From Bugula neritina (Eukaryota > Bryozoa > Gymnolaemata > Cheilostomatida > Bugulidae): 60,000 nt of DNA. The position numbers and the translations under genes were made by a program. The DNA lies in the NCBI GenBank assembly GCA_964035545.1, contig OZ037769.1, forward strand, positions 2,141,001 through 2,201,000. The letters are read 5' to 3'. Position 1 is the first letter of the stretch; each line of letters opens with the position of its first letter. Below the pieces are notes generated by a model that searched no databases, was not told the origin of the DNA, and saw nothing but the letters and a program-made list of their open reading frames with translations. Below, in pieces: positions 1 through 11,337 of this stretch.

Positions 1-2421
1 TTTATGTCCGCAGTGAAGTCACGCTGTGCTTTGCGAACCTCAAAGAGAAACTCCAGAAAACTGCTGGAATCTGCAGGAACTCCTTGATCTGGCCAACTGA
101 GATACTGGAGGTGCTTTATGTGTCTCACCTCTTTAGTCTATGAAGAAATTGTGGTCAGAAGATATGATATACTCAATATTAGATATACAAGGCAGATAAT
201 GGCTACATATATTATGTGTGCTTACCCAGTAAACAACCAACCAACTGTGAAAGGAACTAAAAGAACTTCACTCACGCAAATTTATAGTCACTTTCCCTGT
301 TAGAGCGCTGAGGATAAATTGGTTAAAATCGGGCTAAAGACTTATTCATATGTAGGAGCAATTATGACTGGACGCTATTCCTAACATCACCAATAGCTTT
401 TACTGGGAATCGAACTAAGAAAAAAGAAACTAAAGATGTTTAGTGACCTACCTCTTTATGAGTAGCTTCCAGCAGGGTGATCTGATAGTCTCCTTTGTTA
501 GCTATACCCAAATTGACCACCTTAATCTTCCCATAATCCACAGTCTCCAGGGGTTCTAATGGCCAGTAGGCGTCACATTTTACTCTACCTCTTTCTGCCA
601 GTCTAAAATATAATTTGTTTACATATTAAAGAGTATTAATCTATGGGTTCAATGACAATCTAAATACAAATAGCCAATTTGTGTGTGCTCGCAATCAACC
701 TACCTCTATTGGTATTAGAAACAAAATATGCTATGTAATTCAAACTACCTAAATGTAAATTATAATCAAAACCCTAAACTAATTTTGCAACAAGCTGATG
801 GAAATATATAACAAGATATCATTGCAATTTTCCGAAAACTAGTATACTAAAAACATGTGACTCTATCGAATAACTCACTTGGTTGTCATGACGATGACCC
901 TGACATTCTCCTGGAAAATTAGTCTCCACTGATCTTTGACTGTGTGCTCTAGAGGTCCCTGAGTAGAGATGTATGCCTTCTTATGATCAAATCCATCCAC
1001 ATAGTTAGCATTGATATAGTCTGACTTATACGACTCCCCCTTCAATATCACACGACTCACGTCCAGACATAAAACGTCCGAGTAACGATTCTTTGACAAG
1101 TTCTCTGGTAATCTACATATCATGTTGGCGATAAATTCTTAAATGAAAGATTTACTACAAATTTACAAAATCTTACTAACATACCAGATACTAGAAGAAG
1201 TGTACTGCTTAGAGGTAATAAATAAAATTGTGAATATGATAAAACGAACACTCAGACAAAAAATTCTCAGTACTTCGATATTTCAATAAAAATTCATTTG
1301 ATTTACTTTGAAGTTTTAAAGTCCATTGCAGGCTCAGCTGACTTTAGTTCAAGGTATTCTCCAATCAAACCATGTCGACCTCTACTTTGGCAATGAGTGA
1401 TGAACTGCTGAATGGATTTGCTAGCATACACCCCGGGAAGACTACCATACTCAGACTTCAAGTGAGTGTTAGAATGTAATGCTGACTGTTTCCCTTTGAT
1501 CTGTTGTAAAAGTAGAAAACAACTAATGACTAGTAAATCATACTTCGCATAACTTCACCGACTGACGCTAGCTGAAGAACAATATTCTAGCATTATATAA
1601 GTACAGTTGCACTTTAGAATTTGAACTTGATCAGCGTGATATGAATATTTCGTTATACAGAAAATTGGTTGCCTGCACTTAAAGCAAACCTATAAACATG
1701 AAAATAATTCTAAGACATCAGCAGTGTACTCTTGGAGTGTATTTCAAATATATCAATAACTATGTCACAGGCCCAGCAAAAATGTGTCCTTATCCGTTTC
1801 AAAGTTATCAAAAATTAAGTCAACAGAATTCACGATCAACAAACTTGCCGTCAAATATAATAGACTACAGTATGATGCATTCTCTTAAATGTATAATAAA
1901 ATTAATTTTTGTTAGCATGCATGACAAATACTAGTTTAAGCTTCTCAAATACAGGAAAAATGTAATATAAATCAACTAGATATAAGACTGTACCTTGTAA
2001 CCAGTGGTCTTGCTAACTTCAAGTTGGGAAAGCTTTGCACACTGGCGAAAAGGTCCTGAAATTTATTTTGTCCATTAGAACACTATTTTTACTATGTCAG
2101 TGTACATGGACATATGTTTAGTACGAAATATACTAGCTTCAACTATACCAATCGTTATGACTACCAGAAAACTTATTTATTTTGCAGTATTTGTTTAAAA
2201 AAGTATTAAATTGATATTATTGGTCAAATGACTAACAGAAAATTTTTTTAACGGGCACACAAACAAGAATTAAGATCCTGTTCTACCTTTGAATATTGAC
2301 ATTTTCGAGCACGTGTGGTCTGGAGATGACCTCATTATTTGTAGACAGGCAAGCAAGTAGACTGCACTTGGCGAAGGAGTCTTCATCCTTACACAATCAG
2401 AACTAGGTAGCTTGGTTTTGT
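1..2421 (-). CDS. Protein tyrosine phosphatase, PTPN9-like paralogue (3' part beyond window)
   Basis: Partial gene read right to left. Exons I can place with consistent phases are 2287-2421, 1994-2055, 1307-1500, 879-1112, 452-602 and 1-137 (continues off the window). The 879-1112 exon carries the PTP signatures NRYSDV, SDYINANYVDG and ISTQGPLEHTVKDQW; 452-602 encodes KCDAYWPLE; 1-137 encodes the general-acid WPD loop (YLSWPDQGVPAD). The catalytic HCSAG exon would lie left of base 1. Exon structure and phases match the adjacent complete gene at 3374-7303, so the two are tandem paralogues. The two 5' exons (2287-2421, 1994-2055) have no counterpart that I recognise. An ATG at 2386 begins a weakly hydrophobic stretch and could be the start, but an acceptor at 2422 leaves room for further 5' exons. 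The family dephosphorylates phosphotyrosine in the cytoplasm. Confidence 0.86.
277..420 (-). mobile_element. Truncated tRNA-derived SINE in phosphatase intron
   Basis: This is homologous to the copy at 6375-6592 over its body and tail (shared blocks AATTATGACTGGA and CTAACATCA, and the TATAGTC tail motif). The tRNA-like head is almost lost: only a decayed B box (GGAATCGAACTA) remains near 408-420. It lies in the intron between exons 1-137 and 452-602. Confidence 0.6.
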
Positions 2422-3373
2422 CTAAGAAAATTCAAAATGAAGAATATCTCAAAATCTCAAACGAACTATGAATAAAACTCGTACAGCGATTATATTTAAT
2501 TAAAATCAATGTTCACAGACAATGCGAATATCAATAGTCACAGTGATAGAGTTAAACATCAACATGAATATGTGTATAGCTATTACTATAAGTATATCAA
2601 TATGAATATTTGTAGCAATACTAATAATAAGTAATATTCATATTCATATTGTATATTAAATCCCAATTCCAAGACCAATGAACTCACCAATCACCAATGT
2701 GAATATCAATTTGAATATGAATACCTTTCTTGTCCAATTAAGGAAATTTTTATTTGTGATCTAACAAAAAATTAAGTCAACTTCGTATTCATGCAGCTGC
2801 ATGATTTACGTTCAGTGGTATTACTCTGATATGTATCATAAATTCTAGAATTTGTCCAGAGTAGTACCGTTAGTACGTCTGCCGATTGCAATTGTAGTGA
2901 TCTCCATAAATTAGTAATTAAAGCGAAACTACTCATACTACAAAAATATTACTGTGCTCGCTGATGATAGATAAATAATATTTTAAAATGAGCCGGCTTT
3001 ACGATATAAATACTGATAATGATTGCGACAATCTACAGGATTGAATACGAACACCTCTGATTTTACCTGAAAATCTATTGCTTGAAGAAACAACTCCTAA
3101 CACAGTACGACCTGCAAGTATTGCATTCTTCCTTTGCAAATGTTGTATTTATTACCTTAAATGTAGCTGAAATGAATAATCACAGTAGAGTATTCTTCAG
3201 TCAAATAATATACGTGTTGAGTTAAATCTGTTGAGACACGAATTTCCGAAATATTATATTCTCCAACTTTATTCAAAGTTCTGAGTCGCACCATGAAACA
3301 AATTGTCAAAAATAGACTTACAATCAATCTGATTAGCTATGATACTTTCAAAATCAATCATCTCAAGCAAAAA
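2422..3373. other. Gap between the two tandem phosphatase genes
   Basis: This holds the 3' UTR of the upstream phosphatase, with a minus-strand AATAAA at 3268-3273, and presumably the promoter or 5' exons of the downstream copy. Bases 2515-2730 are a loose AATATGAATAT-type repeat on both strands. I see no convincing exon, but a short 5' exon could be hidden here. Confidence 0.5.
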
Positions 3374-6300
3374 TCAATCATCAAACAATAGTTCTTGAAA
3401 GTCTATGTTAGTTTTTAGTTTCCCCATTTTTATAGCGTATTGAATGAGTGCCAGATGACAGAACAGATATTGGTCAGGCATCTGAATGCTGAACGCCCTC
3501 TGTCTTCTAATGTTCCTCACTATTTTGATGATGTTGGTTTTAGCTGTAGCGTCAAACATGTACACCGATATATCCACAGCAATGAAAGTTCCTACAAAAT
3601 AGTAAACATACTTCAGCCATAATCACAGAGAAATATTAAAAAATTTATACAAAATAATTGCCATAAATAGTTTCCTTCATAAATTATAAAATATGAACCA
3701 CAAACCTGTTCGCCCGATACCAGCACTGCAATGCACCACAATAGGAGGGCCTCTAGGGTGAAGCTAAAATAAAAAAACAAGTTATTTTACAAAAAATAAT
3801 ACAAACTTATACTAATTGTGATATCACTCTAAAACAAGTAAATGGAGTGTTTATTAAAGCTTTGCATTCAAAATGGCATCAACAAACAATATCATTTTTA
3901 AATATCCAACACTTACAACACTGTGTTTATATAACATTACATGTATTAGCTTATATAATACTTCTTTGATCTATAAAATATTCTATTATTTCATAAAATA
4001 TTGCATCAGTTTATAAAATATTGCGATAGTTTAGAACAAAAACAATGGTGGCTAATGTACCTTCCAGTTGATTCCTTTTGTGAATTCATGCTGAGCTTTT
4101 CTCACGTGAAAAAGAAACTTGAGAAATCCGTTGGCGTCTGGTGGAACCCCGTAGTCCGGCCAGCTCAGGAAAAGGAAGTGCTTCATCTTTCTTACCTCTA
4201 GAGTCTGAGAAACAAAAACAGTAACACAAGAATGGAGTGGAGAGGTAGTACGCATAGAAAAGGTGGTGAAGCCAATAGATTAGACGATTTCTGTTTCACA
4301 TAGGATTGACTGATTGATTACATATCACAGACACGAAAACACATCGTGGAACTCAGTGTAAATACTGGTCATCATAAGTAGATGTGAACAAAAGTAGAGA
4401 AAAAAAAACACATAAAGTTAGGACTTTGTTGGATTATTTAAAAAGATCATTTAAAGTAATTACAAAGTGTCGTAAAAACTATCCATGCCCCATGCTCTTT
4501 TATGGAAATGCCTAAGAACTTTACAATTTTCGGTCCTACATCTGATACTCTAAACTAAAAGAAGCCAGTGTTTGAGAACATCTACCTGACAGTCATATAT
4601 AAACTGTATATCACAAGGTGTACCTCTTTATGAGTAGCTTCCAGCAGAGTGATCTGATAGTCTCCTTTGTTAGCTATACCCAGATTAACCACCTTAATCT
4701 TCCCATAATCCACAGTCTCCAGGGGTTCTAACGGCCAGTATGCGTCACACTTTATACGACCTCTTTCTGCCAGTCTAAAATAAAAATGTGTAATACTTGA
4801 ATACCATTCAGAATATATCAATGACAAAACCATCATAAAATAATGCTATATGTTAGGAAGCTTTCTGAAAACTATAAATTCACAGATTACACGAATCTTT
4901 CGAAACATCATGGCATCGAAGATTAGGGTTAATGAAAAAAAGAGTGTTTAGCTTATAAGTATATTTGGCTCTGCAAAGAAATTATTGTTGAAAATCAGCA
5001 CATGAAAAACAGAAGCTGGTAAAAAATAGCAGGTTCAAACTAGTTGGGAAACCCAGGGAAATTCCGGCACATCATTATAATACTTATGCAATGTGCTAGA
5101 AACAGTGGGACTTTGCACCCAATTCCTGTATAATAGCTACTAGGTTGACTTTTGTATATGTGGGTGTATATGCGGGTGTATACACGTGGATGGGAAAGTG
5201 GGTGTGCGTGTGATGAACACATTGGTGTGTGCTTCTGTGAGTTCGTGTGAGTGTCATCATTGAATGAAATTAAAACCTTAGTCCGGAAAAAAGCTCAATC
5301 GCCATAAGTGACAGAATAAGGATTTTAAAAGTTAATAACATTTTAATCCTAATATCTTAAATCACTAACTTATAATATCAAAGGCTATGATATACTTAAT
5401 AAAATACTGAAGGTGAAGTCAACCTTACACTAAGCAGTAAAGTATTTCCTAGCACTCAACACAGTTTGTGACTGCAGCAAATGACTCACTTGGTTGTCAT
5501 GACGATGACCCTGACATTCTCCTGAAAAATTAGTCTCCACTGATCTTTGACTGTGTGCTCTAGAGGTCCCTGAGTAGAGATGTATGCCTTCTTATGATCA
5601 AATCCATCCACATAGTTAGCATTGATATAGTCTGACTCATACGACTCCCCCTTCAATATCACACGACTCACGTCCAGACATAGTACGTCTGCGTAACGAT
5701 TCTTTGACATGTTTTTTGACATCCTACAAATCATACTCACAACAATTACTAGTTATAGTAAAAACAGCAATATGAAGTGTTTAAATAAAACTTAAATAGA
5801 ATCATAAATGAAAATTTGTCATAAACCACTTTTAATTAGTTGTTCAGTTTTTTATTTATTACTAGTAATTTCGTGAATTAAGAGAAAAACTAAAACAGCA
5901 ATGATAATCTTGTCAATCAAAATAAATAAAAGTGAGTAAAGAGTTAGTCAAAACAAAAACGCCTCAAAAACACACTTTTACGATAAAAACTAGGCAGAAA
6001 AAAATATAGAAATAGTGAGCAATACTATAATAATCAGGTTTCTGAATCCTGCAAATAAAAGGCATATACTGGTTGCTAAATCAATATCTATCTACAAAGT
6101 GCGACTGACCTTGAAGTTCTAAAGTCCATAGCCGGTTCAGATGCCTTCAAATCATAATACTCATCAATCAAACCAGTTCTGCCCTTGACCTTACACTTGT
6201 CTACCAGCTGATTGATGTCTTTACCCGTATACAAGTTAGCTAGGGCACCGTAGGCGGGCTGAGAGGATGGGGGAGAGGAGGAAGCTAGGGCTGTGGCTAT

Positions 6301-7303
6301 CTGTTTCTCCTTATCTTCCTACAAACTAAGGTTATGTAGTTCTGTGGCTGTGTTGGCATCAAATATACATAATTAAAAAGCTCATGCCAGTTTATAGTCG
6401 CTATCCCTGTGAGAACCTTTAATGTAAAAGATTTTAGTTAAATTGGGCTAAAGACTTATTTAGATGAGGCACAGAAGCAATTATGACTGGATGCTCTTCC
6501 TAACATCATCAATGGCCTTTAATGGGGTTCGAACCCATGACTTCGTGCTTATTAGGCAAACGCATTAACCCCTAGACCACGACTTCTCTGGATATAATAT
6601 AAAGTAACAAGTGACTACCAGCTAAAGATCAATCAACTGTATATGCAGGGCTGATTCAGTAAGTTAATTCTCTTTGCTTATATGATGTTGGATATAAAAA
6701 CATGAGTAGCCAACTCCCTTGAAAGTAACATTACAACACAAGTTATCTCTCTAGAAAAGTGAGTAATGGAAGTAAAGACTGAGAACTGCAGAATGAGTTG
6801 CTCACCTTTATACTCTTCTGCAGATTGGCAGGTATGTCAGCCAGAGTCTGGTACGACTCTGCACCTCTTTTCAGAGGCCCTAAAAGTCACAGAAAACTTT
6901 TATATTGAGAAGACAAATCCAATGCAGAGTTTAATCTGTCAAATGCAGATATAATTTAGCTATGCTGATTGTGATTTGTCAATTAAAATTATACTACATA
7001 TAATGTACTATATGTAGTACATTATATATAGTATAATGTACTACATATAGTACAATGGACATGTCATAGTACATTTAGTAAATACACTAGGACTACACTA
7101 CACACTACATAGACTATAGCACCACCTACTATATATATAACACATGCAATATATTATGGCATATCAATACCTGCTGAGTTACGCTTTTTCCGCTTGATCT
7201 CTTCAAGATCGTCTAAGCCCATGCTAGACTTCATAGCCTTGAGCTCTCCAGCAGTTGGCTGCTTCATTTCACTCATTTTGGGGTTTTGCTTTGAACTAAG
7301 CAT
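3374..7303 (-). CDS. Protein tyrosine phosphatase, non-receptor, PTPN9/MEG2-like catalytic domain
   Basis: Eight exons with matching phases: 7171-7303, 6806-6864, 6110-6318, 5490-5723, 4624-4774, 4061-4204, 3706-3763 and 3374-3591. They give 401 residues. Seen in order: a basic N-terminus (EEIKRKKR), NRYADV, DYINANYVDG, TQGPLEHTVKDQW, KCDAYWPLE, WPD loop FLSWPDYGVP, P-loop VVHCSAGIGRTG with catalytic Cys and Arg, and a Q-loop region QRAFSIQMPDQY. All catalytic residues are present, so it should be an active cytosolic phosphotyrosine phosphatase. The QRAFSIQ-PEQY end and the region before NRY resemble PTPN9, but the SEC14/CRAL-TRIO domain of PTPN9 is absent. I start at the ATG at 7303; an acceptor-like TTGCAG at 7315-7320 in an open frame means an upstream exon is possible. 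The stop is TGA at 3374, with AATAAA about 100 bases beyond. Confidence 0.92.
6375..6592 (-). mobile_element. tRNA-derived SINE, near full length
   Basis: On the minus strand the head shows a tRNA-like A box (GTGGTCTAGGGGTTAATGCG) and a perfect B box GGTTCGAACCC (about 6526-6536), followed by a body with GATGTTAGGAAGAGCATCCA and a tail ending in TATAGTCGCTAT. The same body and tail recur at 277-420, 54184-54400 and 56268-56455. It lies in a phosphatase intron, in the same orientation as the gene. Such elements are transcribed by Pol III and moved by a partner LINE. Confidence 0.82.
7007..7051. repeat. Perfect 20-bp inverted repeat, AT-rich
   Basis: The arms 7007-7026 and 7032-7051 are exact reverse complements separated by 5 bases (TATAG). 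Further overlapping partial palindromes of the same GTACTATATGTA type lie on both sides. It lies in a phosphatase intron and could extrude as a cruciform or fold as a hairpin in RNA; it may be a miniature transposon remnant. Confidence 0.7.
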
Positions 7304-10098
7304 GTGCAGACAAACTGCAAACAGACAGACAGACGTGATTAAGGCATTAGTGCAAATGTGAAAGCGGCAGCAGTAGTATTTGAAAACATGAACATAATAT
7401 GTATTAACACAACTCTACACAAACCATAACCAACAAAATTTATAAATAAAATAGTAGCATTGAAGCTAAAACTATATACCTTAAACTATCATGCATGCTA
7501 ATATTTATAGACATTGTATATATTTATTGAAAGCTTTATTATAATCAACAGTCTTACTAAATATATTGGCAAGACAGAATATTAATTAGCAATTATATCC
7601 AGGTGGGTTTACAAACTGACAGTCTCAATTATTAAATATACAGTAAAATGTTTAATATAAAGAAATCATTCCGTAATTGCTACTCTAACAATACAAAGGG
7701 GAGATAGGTGGGAAAAAGGTGAGAAAAGGTGAGAAAAAGGTGAGAAAATTGAGTAATTGCTGTAGATTTTGTAAAATGAACCAAGATCAGAGAAAAAGGT
7801 GCAACTGCTACAAATATTTCGATGACTATGTTAAATACTATAGGGTTTCAAAGAGTGAGTCACCTGAGGCTTACCTGGGCAAATACCTGAGAGCCTAAAT
7901 CAGTCTCCTCCAATCATAGGAGCTGGATATTAGCTACCATTTCATCAGTAGAGGCATTCCTGTGTGAGTACTAAACTTACCAGATTATTGAATGCTATTT
8001 AAAGTATGTGAAAAATAGAGATTGAAAAAATTGCCATTGTTAAATACTTTGGCAGATAATGAGAGTTATTGTGTTTACAGTAAAATTAGGTTTATTTAAT
8101 GAAAAAAGTAGTACTTTTGAACAAAAATCATCCTAAAACTGCTGACATATGACATGTTTTATATAAGGAACTTATTAGAGTGGGAGTTAGCTGCTCAAAT
8201 TAAGTGTAGGCTGTATTATAGCCCTGTTACTATACAATCTTTCATAGAAAAAGCTATAAAAAAGCTTTCAGAGCAAAAGTTATAAAAACTTTCAGAGAAA
8301 AAACTACAAAAAGCTTTCAGTTGAAAAGCTACTGTTTCGTTGAGTACTCTCTCTGTACTCCTCAACTATTTAACATGTTCAGTGTACATTAAAACCTACT
8401 TATCATAATCATACAGTGAGCTCACACAACTAGACCTTCAAATCACTCAAAATTAGTTTGCAACACAACTCGGCACAATTTTTATGGGGGGGGGGGAAGT
8501 TTTGCACCATGACCAACATCAATTGGCACTGCTGTAGTGATTTGGCTTAACAAGATAGATTTGGGTTAGATGTATTAATAGTAACATGACTGGTTAAGAT
8601 GTGCTTTTAGTTATACCATAGCTAAAGCAAAGCTATACATAGCTGAGGGGTCACCTAAACCTATTGTTTGCATTCAATTATTAAACTGATTGCTTGTCTT
8701 AATTTAATGAACACAAATAACTAAATCAACGCTTAAATTTATTGAGTAAATCATGTTAACTCAGTTGGAGAGCTGTCAGGATATGGGAGTCCATTAGTAA
8801 GGCAGCATATTCAAACAAAATTGAAGCTCTGTTGTTTGTTAAAAGTTGACAAGACATGTTTGTAAGCTTTAATTAATAAAAAAAGATAAGGAAAGTCAAC
8901 ATTTTCATAAAATTGACTTTAGAATGGACTAGTAAATTGCACGAAGCTATAAAAGTAACATGTTACAATAATATATGAAATCAGAGTTGAATAAGGGAAC
9001 AGCACGGCACGCGAGGAACATAATGAAATGCAATTGATATTTTTGTTGATTGTTTGATACAAACCAAAATTAGATTCTACACAATGTGGAATTTGTGTAC
9101 ACAATGTATTGTAATCGATAAACTTTCCTATCAGATGTTGTGAAAAGAAATCATTATAATATGCTTAAATGAACGGCAAACAATCAGCAATGTTTACTTT
9201 TGTGCATGCATGCCTTTTCTAAAGCTTTCGATTCATCTAATTTACTGAACTCTTCTGTTCTAGCTAATTGTTACGTCACCAATTGAATCACATTACAATC
9301 AGTTTTAGAAAGCGATAAATTGCATTGATATAAATAATTACATGCTGGCTAATGTATGTAAATGTACGAGATTGCATTTGTAATGAAATCTAGGCATTGG
9401 TCGGAAGCAATACTTGATTGCAAGACATGAGGAATAGGCTCTTAAAGGTAAGCTCATAGCCGCAACTATTTCACAACCACATATATTGAGAGAACTGTTT
9501 AAGTTTTACCTGCACTCATAGAAGAAAATTTGTATATGAATTGTGTGAAAAATGTACAATAGTATGATAGATGTCTGAGTTATACATTAAGTGAAAAAAA
9601 ATTTCATCACCTATTAATAATTTTTATAAATAATACTGTTTTTTTTCCAAAGATCAATTTTTGCCAGATTCATTAAAAACGTAGTTAAATTTTGAATTAA
9701 AACTGTCAATATCAACTCGACCTAAAAGTTAAATTTATTTGTGGATTGTTAGATTTACACAGCGAATGATTAATAGCTAAAATATTTTCCCTGATCAACA
9801 TAGCAAAAAGCTATGCTGAAGCCAATGTTCTAAAATGTTGAGTGCAGTATTTCACAGTTAGTCCTTACAGCTCTTATATAGCATACATGTATTATTAATG
9901 GATTTTCAGGGTTACTGAACTGCGCTTTCATATTAAATATTAAAATGTAATATGAAATCAATAGAATGAAACTTCATGAGCACAAAGAAATGCTTTATTT
10001 TTAACAGCAGTATTATTTTGCATTGAATCAATATGATGCTGTGGTTTGTACTACTGTGAAGATCATGACTATTTAGAAAGTGCCAACTAAACAGAGTA
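7304..10098. other. Intergenic region between divergent phosphatase and 412-residue ORF
   Basis: This 2.8 kb contains the promoter areas of both neighbours. I find no exon with domain homology. It holds a short GGTGAGAAAA repeat (7703-7750), a run of ten G at 8487-8496, and a dispersed repeat copy at 8225-8425. A plus-strand ATG-to-GTAAGC segment at 9427-9447 looks like a small first exon but does not join in frame to the downstream ORF. Confidence 0.5.
8225..8425 (+). repeat. Dispersed repeat copy 1
   Basis: This shares a block with 15870-16000: CTGTTACTATA, AGCTTTCAGTTGAA, ACTCTCTCT, CTCAACTAT, then TATCATAATCATA. Identity is clear but imperfect. It also has internal direct repeats of AAAGCTTTCAGAG. 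The family is not identified; it may be a non-autonomous transposon. Confidence 0.5.
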
Positions 10099-11337
10099 AT
10101 GCTCTACGGTTCTAGTGTTGATCACTGTTTAGTATTTGAACTGTTGACATCAACACTTGTAGAAATGGTGCCTGACCAGAGATTTCCTGTAGACTTTCCC
10201 AGAGTCAGTCTGAATGAAGAAGATCGGTTTCTGCTCATAGTAAAAAATCAGTTTCCAAAGAAGTTACGAGCCAAAGTGCTGCAATCTCAAGTTAAAAGAC
10301 CTTACCGAAGTTTATCACTAAGCAACTCAACAGACAACTTTGAAAAAGTCAAGTGGGAGTTGAGTGAGTTGAGAGAAGCATTTGTAGAAAGAAAACAACC
10401 TCTCCCTTCCATCAATGCTAGGCCAGAGATCACAAGTTCGCAATCGGAAAAAGAACATCGGAGAAAAGCGGATGACTCTATAAACATTACATCGGCCTAT
10501 GACAAATCTCCCACAAGTGACGGACCGGACACAATTAATGACATTCAAAGACAAAAAACGTTTTACCCTGATGGATGGCCAAAAACCAAAAACCACCTCA
10601 AAGAGCTCAACAATGCAAAACTGTGTTTTATTTCAAACAACGAACTACGAGAAGCAAAGCAACCAGACACCTTAGATTTGAGAGACCATACGAAGCAGAA
10701 GAAACGAATAAAACATGGTCCTGGAGTTCCATCTAAGGTGTCTGACAACCACTGCAAAAAGTTGAAACCATCAATGAGCCATTTACACTTTCTAAGAAAT
10801 GAGAATGTTGGTTCAGATAGTAGTTACTACCAGATTCCCAACTATAGAAATTCGAAGTTGAAGTCACCAATTGAGTTTTCAGACTCAGAATATACATTTG
10901 AAGAAGAAGAGGGAGCACCTACACTCACAGACACTGACCTGTCAGAATACGAATATGACACTCTACAAGACAGCAGACATGAAACTAAAGTAGCAACACA
11001 GTTACCAGCTTTAGTCACGAAAAACAAGCACGAGATGACAACCAGCAAACACACTAAGCAAACAAAAGGTAACGGCAGACAGAGACTCAAATTACCAAAA
11101 ATTAAAAGAAGCAAAATACTCAATGCAAATGAAGTAACTTCACAGGATGAAAAGATACAAAGAAAGCCTGTGATTTCTAGCATGGTGCAGTTGAAAGATT
11201 TGGTGAGTCACAAGAGAGAAACAGACCTGAGTAGGGTTGTAGACCCCTACTCTGTCTACTTGAAGTATAAGGGTCATATGCAAGTCATAGATAACAGCAT
11301 CTACAACCGCCATGCTAGGAAAGGGGGAGGTAGATAA
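10099..11337 (+). CDS. Uncharacterised hydrophilic 412-residue protein, intronless
   Basis: This is the longest single open frame in the window: 412 codons from ATG at 10099 to TAG at 11335-11337, with no intron. An in-frame TAA lies just upstream at 10087, so the start is within the exon, unless an acceptor-like ACAG at 10091-10094 joins a 5' UTR exon. I do not recognise a domain. The protein is polar and low in hydrophobic segments. It has a more ordered N-terminal 60 residues (FPVDFPRVSLNEEDRFLLIV), basic patches (KQKKRIKHG, KLPKIKRSK), an acidic patch (YTFEEEEGAPTLTDTD, residues ~265-280) and a C-terminus with VDPYSVYLKYKGH. It has no signal peptide or membrane helix. A plus-strand AATAAA occurs at about 11570. 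It is divergent from the phosphatase gene and convergent with HAUS6. Function unknown; probably nuclear or cytosolic and largely disordered. Confidence 0.72.
   Translation: MLYGSSVDHCLVFELLTSTLVEMVPDQRFPVDFPRVSLNEEDRFLLIVKNQFPKKLRAKVLQSQVKRPYRSLSLSNSTDNFEKVKWELSELREAFVERKQPLPSINARPEITSSQSEKEHRRKADDSINITSAYDKSPTSDGPDTINDIQRQKTFYPDGWPKTKNHLKELNNAKLCFISNNELREAKQPDTLDLRDHTKQKKRIKHGPGVPSKVSDNHCKKLKPSMSHLHFLRNENVGSDSSYYQIPNYRNSKLKSPIEFSDSEYTFEEEEGAPTLTDTDLSEYEYDTLQDSRHETKVATQLPALVTKNKHEMTTSKHTKQTKGNGRQRLKLPKIKRSKILNANEVTSQDEKIQRKPVISSMVQLKDLVSHKRETDLSRVVDPYSVYLKYKGHMQVIDNSIYNRHARKGGGR

Noticed and set aside
1-7303. One receptor-like gene with D1 and D2 instead of two tandem phosphatase genes
   Set aside because: The upstream copy ends with an in-frame TGA at 3374 and an AATAAA about 100 bases later, and no transmembrane helix is visible. 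An alternative last exon cannot be fully excluded without RNA.
9427-9447. Small first exon (ATG to GTAAGC) for the 412-residue gene
   Set aside because: Joining it to the acceptor at 10094 gives an early stop, so it is not a coding exon in that frame; it could at most be 5' UTR.
10842-11183. Minus-strand open frames opposite the 412-residue ORF
   Set aside because: They are shadows of the long plus-strand frame, with odd cysteine- and valine-rich composition.
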